From Glossina fuscipes (lineage: Eukaryota > Arthropoda > Insecta > Diptera > Glossinidae), in contig NW_023998455.1 of assembly GCF_014805625.2 (NCBI RefSeq), positions 2,489,017-2,553,016 of the forward strand: a stretch of 64,000 nucleotides of DNA, in the 5' to 3' direction. The notes beneath the pieces are model-generated. The model was given only the letters and a program-made list of their open reading frames with translations. It ran no database searches and was not told the DNA's origin. Both the position numbers and the translations under genes were made by a program. The number at the start of each line of letters is the position of its first letter. Position 1 is the first letter of the stretch. Below, one piece after another: positions 54,201 through 64,000 of the stretch.

Positions 54201-57200
54201 AGTGGTTGTGTAGTGTTCCAAATTATAAAAATTATGCCTATACCGATTAAGCATTCGCTATAGATACGACCAAGCGAGTAGAGTGATTAATCCGAACTGA
54301 GATTTACTCTTGCGAACAACGCCTTGCTAGTCGAGTTTTAAATGTATTCGGCGATGCGGTAGCCTACCTCTTTGGTGGGCCCACCACTATAGGCCGGATT
54401 TTTTTTTTAGAAAAATCTATACGTCGGTGCCATAATGGAAAATTGGAAAAGCGGAATTTGTTTTTGAAATCTTTACATTAAATAAAAACATTGTAATTGA
54501 CCACGGCCAACCATTCAGTTCAAGCCGACACCATTTCGGCGCTATCGCCAGTTGCTTACTGTCATATAAGGATTTTTCAAAGTAAGGCTTTCTATGGAAA
54601 CGAATCCAAAGGTGCGGCTTTGGGTCAAAACGCATCACGTGTACCAGATTTCATCGAAATATCTCAAAATAAGGCTTTACAAGGAAAATGGGTCGAAAAA
54701 GTGTTTCGATTTGAATGGTTTTTAATAGGTGTTCGTGCTTGGGACGGAACACGTCGCTAATACGAATTTCATCAAAATATCTCATATCGCGATCTGTACA
54801 CATGACATGGACAAATGTCAGACGAACAAATGGACAGACAGGCAGACAAATTTGTGGTCGATTCTGGAACTGTCGATAAGACAAAACGCTGGTCTGTCTC
54901 AAGTTTTTCTAGGGGTTATATACATCCCACCACGCCTAATATGCATACCTTTGTGCTAAAAGTTATATAGGATATAAAAGTTGTCGAAAATCAATCGACT
55001 CGCAGAAGCTGGCTTTCAATTGTATTGTAATGGTCCTTTCGCCATAGTTTCGTATATTTCGATATCTTTTTTTTTTGAAATAAGTGCGGCTGAATTCGTA
55101 TCTCCCGGGCCTTCAGTTAGAAATTTTGCTTTGAAGCGAACGTATATATATATAAATATATATACATGTATATAAATGCGGCGTTTTTTGATCTTGACTG
55201 TTTTTCTAAAATCGGATTTTATACCTTTCAAATAAATCGTATATGGAGGCCGCTACCAATGTGGATGGCCTAAGTCAAATATATTTAAAATTTTTCTAAT
55301 AAATTAATTTTTCTTTAGATACCTTGTCTTTTTGTATGTGCACGGCGGTATGAAGGCAATGAAAATTGATGCATCCCCCACTCTACATGTATATGACAAT
55401 ATCTTTTATCCGAATCCGGAGCAAATAATAGAGAGATCCAGTACCAAATACATATATATACAACCGACTGTGCACGACGTGGTTATTACGCATACGAAGG
55501 AAGAGATCGCCGAGCGCGATAGTTTAATTAAGCGCATTAATGAATTAGCGAAAAGTGTAACAACTCTTATCGATTATGATATGTCGTTGACTGGAAAAAA
55601 AACTGGATTATTTCGAAAATTTTGCTTAAATAATTGGTGGTTAAAAGACTTAACTGCCGAAGCTGAGAAACTTTGCGAAGTTGAACGTAAATCTTATATG
55701 GACGCTATAAGAGATCAATCGCGTATACGTGATTGGATTTATAATCTGATAATGACGTCTACAACAGCCATTTCATATCGTACGAGAGCATTATTTTCAG
55801 GTTTTTCTGTAGAAAACTACGGTTTGCGTAAACAAACCCAACATAATACCTATGATTTATATCGCTTCCATGGCATGGAACCGTTCGAGGACGAGGACGG
55901 TGATAAGGATGGCGATGAATTAAACACTTATGAAAGATTAGAAGCACCGATTAAAAGACGAAAATATTTTATTGTGCAAGGAAGTAGTGTTTACGAACAT
56001 GTCTTGTCGCCAGATTTAGCCTTACAGGATACAGATGTGGTGACCGCACATCAAATGCATAACCAAAATGTCAAAATAAAGGTAAGTTTACCAGCGAAAC
56101 AAAAACAATATAAGCAAAAGTATTACAGTGGGCCACGGGTCTGCCATAAACTATCTTACACCACTTGTCTTAATATAATGACTAGAAAATTAGATATGAT
56201 AAGGCAAGTGGTCGGAAGCATTTTCGACCTGGGACCAAAAGATGTTGGTGCAACACAATGTATCAAAAATAATCATCTGTAGGTTGAACATGATGATGCA
56301 GACAGACGGATAGACAAGCATTTAGTGTCACTTTCTGAATCAATCGCTAGATGAGCATATATCAAGGTTGTTTAGCACAATTATACAGGACGGATATACG
56401 GACAGAGGCGATTAGAATCACATTCTGAACCAATCCAATCACTATAATAATGAGTTTATCTCAAGGTTAAGTACAATGATATAAAACGGCAAGACAGACA
56501 GACAAGCTTAGAAGCATTTCCGGACTTAGTCTATCTCAAGTCCTGTCTGTGTATTATACATAATCGTACGAAATGAACACATGCTCGCATCGCAAGTTGT
56601 ACAGTTAATAACGAAAGTAAAAATAAAAACACAAAACATATTTAAAAAAAAAAAAATCTTTTTTAATTTTTCTTTAGAAACTTTTAATCGATCCTTTGCG
56701 AGAAGAATTCAATAAGAAATTCGATAACGTGCGAAAATTGAAATCCGATTTAATTGACAGTATATTGCAAACGAATGCAGTTTTGACTAGAAATTATGCG
56801 AATCAAAATATTATGCTACATTTATTGCATATGGAAACATTTGTACCGGCCGAACTATCGGTACCAGTGTGGGAAAAAGATGAGATAGTTAAACGTATTA
56901 TGGAGGTTGACGATTCCGAAATTAAAGCGATTAATCGTCGTGCGAAGAAAGCCGAAGTAGTTGCTAAAAAACGGGGTCGCATGCTCCTATGGTCTGTAGA
57001 ATTTTGGGTACGAGCTCTAATTGTAATGATGGATGGAGTATTGGAAAAATTGTGGGAAGAGGAAATCAAAAAAGATATACCAATGCCCGAGTTCATGTTT
57101 AAAAAACAATTAGCCGAATATACACTTGAGGATCAGAAAATTTTACGCGACTATGAGGAGAAAGTACGTTTGCTTAATGAAGATCGTAAAAAATACTTAC

Positions 57201-60200
57201 GTATATTGGGTGAAAACGAAGTAAAATCCAAAGAATTGAAGAACACATATATAATGAAATTGAATGAAACTATTACTGATATGATGATAACTAAACTTAA
57301 ATATGATTTTGCGATCAAGGAGGCTCGTCTTCGTAATTTAAATACCAAAGTTATATATAATGCTCGCTTAAAATGTATGAAATTTCTTAACAAATATCGG
57401 TAAGCAGCGAGCGACAGCGTAACACACATATATGCTTAATAATAATGTATTATTTTTATAGACTTGATCTCGAGGATATAGCTTATTATATAGAGAAATA
57501 TGAAAGATATGCAGAATTATGGGATAGTTCGATCACTTTTTTACGCGGCAAACAAGACAATGTTATCGTGAAAGAACGCACCGTTGAACGTCAATTCAAA
57601 AATCAATTTCTTAATGCCGTCTCCCCGCAACTTACTACGGAAATGAATCGCGCTTATAAGAAACGTCCCAAGTTACCGCCAAAGCTAATGAATTCAGTAT
57701 TGATTTGCAAGCAATTATCATTGTATATAAATGCGAAACCGCAAATTCGTTCAAATTTTCCAATAGTAAAGGATGTTCTCGAATATTTGGATGCTTTAAA
57801 GGCTATGGATAATTACGCTGCCGCACCACCTAACGTAGAGATGAAACAATGGGAACAATTTACGAAATTGCGTCGTCAAAAAGTCGAAGCTGAATTCAGA
57901 TTAAGAGCAATCAATTTACAGATAGCTGACGCTCAGGGTGTTTCTACAAATTTTACAAAGTCTGTCTATAATTTACGCAATAAGAAAAGCGCAGTACTTT
58001 TCAAAGTTCAAGATTATCAAGAACATTATGTAAGTCGTAATGCATTTATCTAATAGAATTCGTGAAGGAAATATGTACGCATGTTTGTGCTTCTCTCGAG
58101 ATTCTTTCACGTACGTAGTTTATGTGACATTATATTAAATCTATAGAAAATTGTTTTTCGCATTTGCTTCCCCTTGATATTTAAATGGATATTTGATTAT
58201 TGCTATCGTACCATGGATTTAGACAAGAACAAGTGAAAGCATTGTAGCGGACCACAAGCCATCATTAAATACCCTACAACACTTTATTGTTATCTATGTA
58301 TATGGATTAGCAAAACAAGGCGTTATACAGGAGGTGAGCCAATCCGAATCCGATTTTTAATAGCTTTCGCGTTTAAGCTATAGCCGGTCGATGTACAAAA
58401 AACAATTTCATCAAAATATCTCGAGAATTGTGCTCTATGTAGGTTGAACACAACAATACGGTGCTGGCACACGGACAGGCAAGTTTAGAATGACTTTGCG
58501 AATCGATCGATCTAACAGAAGGTGGGTCGGCCTTCTGGATGTTGTATGCATTCCACATTCACGTTATCTATCTCTTTTTCGGGTAATTTAAGGAAAATGG
58601 ATATCTCCGGTAGTTGTTTTCAATAACGCCGTTCTTTCAACTGACAAAACAATCAATTCACGGCAAAGTTCGCTTAGGATCAGTATCTTAAAAAAAGAAA
58701 CCTATAATTACTAAGGATTTTCGCAGTTATTATGGGTCCTTTATTTCTCAAGCTTGACTGTTAGAAGCGTCCCGAACGCTTTTTACAGTGCCTTTGGAAG
58801 ACGTTCTCTCTTGTTGTGCAAGTAGATCACGCTTTTCCCACATAAAGCCTCTAATAAGACACTGAGCGATTTACATTTCTCTAGGGAAGATTGCATTGAA
58901 CGTTTCGAGCCTCATAAGGGCTCATACCGTAAAAATAATGACATTTTACTTTCAGTTAGCTGCTGTACAAAATCAAACATTAGAGTTACGTTTAACAATG
59001 GGTCAAGTTGAGACTAGTGTTTTGGGTCATGTAACTCATCTTCAAAATTGCATATTAATGCACGAAGATGATATAAATGATATCAATCAATCGATACTAG
59101 TAAGTGAACTACGGATGATGGGGGGGGGGGGGGGGGTGCCAATTAGCGGAAAAAATAAATATTTTTTTTTTTTTTTTTTGGTTTTCTATCCTTTAGAAAG
59201 CTGGACAAATGAAATTGAAAGCTATGCAACGAGTGGCATATTTTCGTCGCCAAGTTATTTTTAAAGAATGGGAACATAAGGTGACCAGTGCCAATATTGA
59301 TTATCTTAAATATATGCTGGGAGTAATCGAGAAATGTAAAGTATCGCAGGAGTTTCTTGCCATCTTACGTCGTTGGGAGAAAGTCAAAGCGGAAAAAGAA
59401 CATTTTCAAAATACAGTGGGCCTTATAGAGAAAGTATGCGAAGATAGAACAAAAGCTGTGCGTAGGCAGTTGTCAAAATTGTTAGTAAATAAACGAAAGA
59501 AAAAAAAAAACAACAACAAAATAGAAATATATCATATAATGAATTTTGTTTTTCAAAAAAAAAAAAAAAAGACTTACACAAATTACCACAGTCCGTGAAC
59601 AGGTTGAAGAAATGAAAAGATCCAACCAACGAGTTAATCGTCAAATTGATGAGGTTAAGGTGGCCGTGGCCCTTTCAAACACTTACCGCGATTTTATGAT
59701 TGAGCAGAAGAGAGGTCGCGAACAAAATGAAAGGTGAGTGCCGCAAGAAGTATTTCCTATTTTAAATTTTGTACTCTACACCTACACTTATGGTGCAGGG
59801 TATATTAAGTTTGTGCGGGCGTATGCAACGTACAGAAAGGCTAGGCGCTATTCTTGAACCAAAAGCCAACCTACTCCATATAAGATTTCTCATGGAGTTG
59901 GTTCATAGTAAGCAATTTAACAAAAAAAATTAACAGTAGATAATTTGGATCAGATGGGTCTATTTCATAGACCCTAGCATATATAGGAGTTATAATGAAG
60001 AGAAAATGTATCTTCTAGTTTACTTTAACGGTAGCTGAAAAATAATAAAATTTTTAAATAATTAAATTTGCTGAACTTGGATTACGTCCTGTGATATTTT
60101 GCGCATCCCCTAGTATGCGGACTTTCATCGAAAATATGCCTTTACATGAAAACAAAGGATAATTTCTGGCGTACTATGTGAATGACTGTACTAAGCAAAG

Positions 60201-60447
60201 TTGTGTAGGATATCTAAAACCGACCTTACCTGTCTATAATATTCTTACCTGTTTTGTGATAATAATTGAATTTATTTTTTGATTTTAATTTTTATTTGTT
60301 AGAATGGAAAAGATCAAAAGGCATGCTAATCTTCTTGATACCGTGCGCAAGGATTATGCAAAAATTTTAGAACTGAAAACACTCTTGGAATTACAACGTT
60401 TACGCACATTTCCAACATTGGGTCCAAATTTGCCGGGATGTCCGTAG
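51260..60447 (+). CDS. Cilia- and flagella-associated protein 43 (CFAP43)-like, WD repeats plus coiled coils
   Basis: CFAP43 tethers the inner dynein arm region of axonemes; in flies the only sites are sensory cilia and sperm tails. Exons: 51260-51279, 51361-51626, 52471-52853, 52925-54138, 55319-56081, 56678-57399, 57462-58029, 58956-59099, 59197-59484, 59603-59733, 60303-60447; 4644 nt, 1547 residues, near the roughly 1,670 of human CFAP43. Residues 1 to about 630 are beta-propeller-like with repeat phrases such as YTICIWNFRTGQQIVE. From about 700 onward the protein is charged and helical. The block RALIVMMDGVLEKLWEEEIK and the ending LQRLRTFPTLGP are what I recall as CFAP43 signatures. Uncertain points: the 20-base first exon (MAATTVT) and the exon 9/10 junction, where donor 59461 with acceptor 59592 also keeps frame. 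CFAP44 is the main alternative. Confidence 0.78.
51627..52470 (+). other. Intron 2 of the CFAP43-like gene
   Basis: The donor GTAGGT (phase 1) and the acceptor GATTAG before 52471 leave an 844-base intron. The long frames read through it (about 51967-52470) are pyrimidine-rich shadow. No repeat family is recognised. Confidence 0.55.
54139..55318 (+). other. Intron 4 of the CFAP43-like gene with DINE-1-like repeat
   Basis: A minus-oriented copy at about 54480-54960 shows TTGACCACGGCC, ATAAGGCTTTACAAGGAAAA, GGTCGAAAAAGTGTTTCGAT, TTCATCAAAATATCTCATAT, CGATCTGTACACATGACA, a GACAGACAGGCAGACAAAT tract and TCTCAAGTTTTTCTAGGGGT. Some segments occur twice, so it is rearranged. Confidence 0.6.
56082..56677 (+). 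other. Intron 5 of the CFAP43-like gene, mostly DINE-1-like
   Basis: A minus-oriented copy starts about 30 bases after the splice donor (CAGTGGGCCACGGGTCTGCC at 56127) and extends to about 56570. It contains three separate CAGAC/GACAGA clusters, suggesting internal duplication. Poly-A then T precede the acceptor. Confidence 0.6.
58030..58955 (+). other. Intron 7 of the CFAP43-like gene with DINE-1-like repeat
   Basis: A minus-oriented copy at about 58235-58560 carries GCGGACCACAAGCC, ACCCTACAACACTTTATTG, AACAAGGCGTTATACAGGAG, TCAAAATATCTCGAGAATTG, GTAGGTTGAACACAACAATA and GGACAGGCAAGTTTAGAATG. The rest is unrecognised. Confidence 0.6.
59117..59135. repeat. G homopolymer in intron 8 of the CFAP43-like gene
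   Basis: A run of about 16 to 18 G residues stands 17 bases after a splice donor, followed by a 20-base T run. Both are slippage-prone and may be length-variable or assembly-sensitive. Confidence 0.8.
59734..60302 (+). other. Last intron of the CFAP43-like gene with repeat pieces
   Basis: The 5' end of a DINE-1-like copy lies at about 59790-59900 (GGTGCAGGGTATATTAAGTT, TGTGCGGGCGTATGCAACG). A tail segment lies at about 60110-60260 (ATATGCCTTTACATGAAAAC, TGTGTAGGATATCTAAAAC). No coding content. Confidence 0.55.
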
Positions 60448-61384
60448 TTGCGATTTTTATATTTATTTCAATATCAATAATAATTTTTGTTTTAATTTGA
60501 ATAAATTTTTTAGAAAATTAATTATTTACTGATATGTATTGAGAGTCTGCAAAGAAGAGGCGTCTTTTTAAATTTCTTGCCCTTTTTGAGTTGACAGCAT
60601 AAAATTTCAATAGCAGTGATAGATATTTGACAACTAAGAAGAAATAGGGATCATAGGGAAATTGACATGTTTTCGATTGGTTCCGTTCATTTTCATTTCA
60701 TTTGCACAGGTGTCGGGACGAGGAAAATTGTAGCAACTGTGGCCCTGAATGCATTTAGGCATGTCCGTCCGTCCAAATGCATAGTATCTGCGATAAGAAT
60801 TCTTTCCTATGTAGAAGTGCAAAAGGTTTTGCTGCGTTTTTCGCTCGCTAAGTTACAACAGATACGCTATATAAACTTCACGCTCATTTAATACTGTAAA
60901 CTATGCAAATTTAGTTATTTTCTGTGCCTTAGTATTTCTTGGGATGACAATGATTAAAGATTCGGTCGGTTATAACTTTCTTTTGTTTTGTTGACCACAT
61001 TTTCCTAGCCCAGGGAATGTTAATATGAAGCTGTTTGGAAATGTTCCAGTTTCGATCGATATTATGAATGGATTCCGCTATTGGATTATTTTGAATAACC
61101 ATCGGATTAACTTGAGCGCCATCTGTCAATTCCCAAATCGCCGGTAAAATAAAAAGACTTGATTACATGAGAATTTGGAAATGATACCTCTTGTTGAAAG
61201 AATCATTCGTCTATATAACAACTAATAATTAATTATATATAATTGTATAATAATTATTCATTTTTATTAAAATAAAAGGTAAATGAATGTTAGCGTAAAG
61301 AAAACGTGCAAGAAAATCCATATCCAATACAACCTGGAAAAGGAAGAAAGGAAAGCAAAAATATTTTTATTATGAAACACTAAT
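60448..61384. other. Intergenic spacer after the CFAP43-like gene
   Basis: A poly-A signal AATAAA for the CFAP43-like gene lies near 60499. Otherwise only short frames on both strands with no recognisable product. Confidence 0.5.
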
Positions 61385-62235
61385 GCATATTTAACTAAGT
61401 AAAGAAAGAAACACGAAGGTACACGAACATATAGTGAAACAAAGATAAAGAGAGAATCAAAGAGAGGTAGCTGAAGAGTGGCAGAAAGGCCCAGAGATGC
61501 TAAAACGTGAAGAAAGGAAGAGATCGAAATAAAGGTATACAGGCACTAAGAGAGAGCAACAGAAAGACGAAGACAGACACAGAGAGATAGAGGGAGAAAG
61601 ATCACGAGAGACTCAATGTATATTTAAGTAAGCAAAAGAGGAAGAGAGCGAGACAAAGTAAAAAGAGTGATTAAAAGAAAAGCGAAAGAGAAATAGAAAG
61701 GGGGTGTGGTGAGAGCGCGGGAAGGAGAAGATTCATAAAGCGATAGGGAGAGACGGAGAGACCAAGCCAAAGAGTCATTAAAAGCATATCGAAAGTGAGA
61801 GGAAGATAGAGAGAAAGAGAGAGGGAGAGGATGAGATAGTGACGAAGAGATAGAGATAGGAAGAGAGAGCAAGGCAGATACACAGAGAGATAGAGAAAGA
61901 AAGACCAAAAGAGACTCAATATATATTTAAGAAAGCAAAAGAGGAAGAGAGAGTGACGAAGCCAAATAGTCATTAAAAGCAAATCGAAAGAGAAACGAAG
62001 AGAGAGAGAGAGAGAGAGAGGAAGAGATAGAAACAAAGCCATACAGACACTGAGAAAGAGCAAGGCATATATGAAGAAAGATAGAGAAAGAGAAATATCA
62101 ATAGAGACTCAATATGTATTTAAGTAAGCAAAAGAGGAAGAGAGCGAGACGAACACATAGAGTGATCAAAAGAAGATAAAAAGAGCGCGCGCGAGCGAGG
62201 AAGAGAGGGAGAGAGGAAGAGTAACAGAGACTCAA
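61385..62235. repeat. GA-rich tandem repeat, unit about 190 bp
   Basis: Purine-rich plus strand. The marker GACTCAAT(A/G)TATATTTAA, followed by GCAAAAGAGGAAGAGAGCG, begins near 61611, 61912 and 62106. The spacing of about 300 then 194 shows one unit carries an internal duplication of about 107 bases (GTCATTAAAAGC-like motif at 61664 and 61767). A further decayed marker lies near 61387. The serine-leucine frames on the minus strand are repeat artefacts. Confidence 0.75.
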
Positions 62236-62387
62236 CCAAAGGTAAACCAAGGTAAAAAACGTCATACCATTGTTCAGCTATAGTCAAGTCTCAAATGGCA
62301 CTCGAATGTAAAGTCATTATAGAGTCTAGATTTCATGAGACAAAAGAGTGTGATTTGTTATTAATAAAAAAATTAAGTTGCATTTAT
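62236..62387. other. Spacer before the fatty acyl-CoA reductase 3' end
   Basis: Probable 3' UTR of the minus-strand reductase. No other signal. Confidence 0.4.
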
Positions 62388-64000
62388 TCATTGGGTTAGC
62401 CCGTGCATTTGAAAGTCGTTTCGAAATTCTTGCAGAAATCCCTTGGCGGGAAATATGGAAAACAAAATTTGTATTAACACAAATGATAAACGATGGAAAG
62501 ACTTAAGAATTTTTTCGATTATATACATAGCCAATATCATTTGTTTTTGTAGTGCGTACTTCAATAACATATAACTATCTTGGAGCCGCAAATAGGGGTT
62601 TAATAGTATCAATTTTATTACTTACTTCGTAATTTTCCATCTGGAATTTTCAGAAAATTGTTCATGATGTAAATACATTTGTATACCGAGAACGAATTGC
62701 CTTATGTAAGTATCATAATTCAATGTATTTAAAGCCCATTCCAAGCAAGGGAAAGCTCCATCATTTAACATTTTCTCATAGTAATAAGAACTGTCACTCA
62801 TAAAAATCCATTCATTTAGGGAAAAACATTTGCCTGCAAAGCATAAGATAAGCAGCAATTCTAATACATTACATAAAGAGGAAGAGCACTTACCGGCTAA
62901 GCAAGCTTGACGAAATTTCATTGCTATGGGTAAAACGAGTTTACGTTGCTTTCTATTAAACAACGACATTAGGTCCATAATTATGGCGGGTAAATAATGC
63001 AATAAATAGACAGCCAAGTCATGCCAGAAATGACTTTTGCGATATTTAAAATAAGGATACATATATAATTTTTGAGTTGGATAAATACGAGACCATTTGA
63101 GAGTTAGACAACCCAAACGATGCCAAGTAATCGGATTTGTGACACCGGAAGTAGAATTGCAAATGAAGACTCTAAATAGAAAGTAAAATAAAATAATTAA
63201 ATGTATGAAATAGAAAACAACATTATAGTTAGCCAAAACCGATTCATTCAGTTATAAGCGATCTCTAATACTCTTCAAGGGCCAATACTATTCTTGATTC
63301 ATTTTTTTGATAATAAAATTCCCAAAAATTATATTTTGCTATCATATAAGAGCTTATATTTCATGGAGTTCCTTATTTTCTTGTCAAAAGCCTCACTAGG
63401 TCTTACTTCTTCTGTTTGCATCATAAAGGGTTAAAAATTAGTCTTTTCCGCCATCTAAAGATCTACTTTTCATGAGAACCCTTAAATGGTATGAGGTTCG
63501 ATAGACAAGTCTAGTTGGTCCAAATTTTTTGTAATTCATTTTTATGCTCAACTAACTGAATTTTATCATCAAATAATGCAAAGCGATATTTTTGCCATTT
63601 AAAGAGTGGCTCTTCACAAGAAGAGGAAGGTCAAAATTTTTTCATATAACTAATTTTTAAGAATAAGGTACTCTATGGGAAGTTTGGATCCAAACCATTT
63701 GCAGTAGGACACATCCTTGGTCCCATGTATTTAAAGTGGACCGTTTCTTACATCCATTACAAGACGAGAACAACTTTTTAACCTCAACATGATCAGACCT
63801 ATAACAATTTTTGCCAAGCGAGAACATGTCTTCTATAAATTTACCCATAAGTAGTAACATTTTTATGAATACTTTGCACGTACCTTCCTTTTACAGCTCT
63901 TTGAGCGGTCATAATTAGAGAAGTTACCACATAATCGACCGGTATTATGTCACATATAATATTTTTATCACCCAATATACTACTTATGCTGCCTTTGCCA
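62388..64000 (-). CDS. Putative fatty acyl-CoA reductase, C-terminal part (cut by the window edge)
   Basis: Membrane enzyme that reduces fatty acyl-CoA to fatty alcohol with NADPH, for cuticular lipids, wax or tracheal lining in insects. Visible exons in transcript order: 64000-63884 (5' continues outside), 63171-62894, 62833-62626 and probably 62574-62388. The first holds the end of the Rossmann-like domain with CDIIPVDYVV, a strong family motif. The second begins VFICNSTSG and NPITWHRLG, with HFWHDLAVYLLHYLPAIIMD as a membrane-associated segment of the FAR C-terminal (sterile) domain. The third ends YIRQFVLGIQMYLHHE. The final exon is inferred from a phase 2 donor GTAAGT and acceptor ATAG, with a 51-base intron; it adds a hydrophobic helix (MLLKYALQKQMILAMYII). 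Without it the protein would stop at 62622. The cofactor-binding and catalytic YxxxK residues are outside the window. Confidence 0.85.
63172..63883 (-). other. Intron of the fatty acyl-CoA reductase with second-family repeat remnant
   Basis: About 63340-63640 shares ATTTCATGGAGTTCC, AAAGATCTACTTTTCATGAG and 'AGTTGGTCCAAATTTTT' type phrases with 16395-16920 and 27190-27640. The frame at 63657-63860 has no recognisable product. Confidence 0.45.

Noticed and set aside
61624..62063. Ser/Leu-rich minus-strand frames of 94 and 130 codons
   Set aside because: Direct translations of the GA-rich tandem repeat.

Overview
The window is nuclear DNA of a higher fly. It is AT-rich, its introns are short with GT...AG borders and poly-T tracts, and every recognisable gene product reads like a Drosophila protein. 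The dispersed repeats and some long introns suggest a calyptrate such as tsetse (Glossina) or a relative. That species guess is inference; only 'dipteran' is secure. I rebuilt gene models by joining open frames at splice sites of matching phase, so internal junctions are better supported than UTRs or first exons.

Left part (1-31 kb). A large plus-strand gene (2166-20318) encodes a PPP2R3/PR72-type B'' regulatory subunit of protein phosphatase 2A. It has an enormous low-complexity first coding exon, an 11 kb second intron and a compact C-terminal EF-hand core. It converges on a minus-strand mitochondrial ClpX unfoldase gene (28592 back to 21263), whose tiny first exon lies 3.9 kb upstream of the rest. 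A minus-strand Surf6 ribosome-biogenesis gene follows (30850-29918).

Middle (31-51 kb). Divergent from Surf6 is a BAR-RhoGAP gene of the nadrin/RICH type (RhoGAP92B-like, 31895-37917). Almost 10 kb of gene-poor DNA follows, holding a decayed mariner, two elements with terminal inverted repeats, a non-LTR retrotransposon fragment, SINE copies and DINE-1-like repeats. Two small membrane-protein frames then lie on the minus strand (49309-47703), only 86 bases apart, so they may share one mRNA.

Right part (51-64 kb). A plus-strand gene of at least 11 coding exons (51260-60447) encodes a WD-repeat and coiled-coil axonemal protein, best matched to CFAP43. A GA-rich, roughly 190-bp tandem repeat follows. 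The last four exons of a minus-strand fatty acyl-CoA reductase reach the right edge, where the gene is cut.

The genes are housekeeping or cell-biological and do not form a functional cluster. The most notable observations are a tRNA-derived SINE with a 10-bp target-site duplication, a dispersed DINE-1-like family with at least fifteen copies or fragments, the possible dicistronic membrane-protein pair, and the polyglutamine N-terminus of the PP2A subunit. I found no CRISPR array, rRNA gene or convincing tRNA gene.
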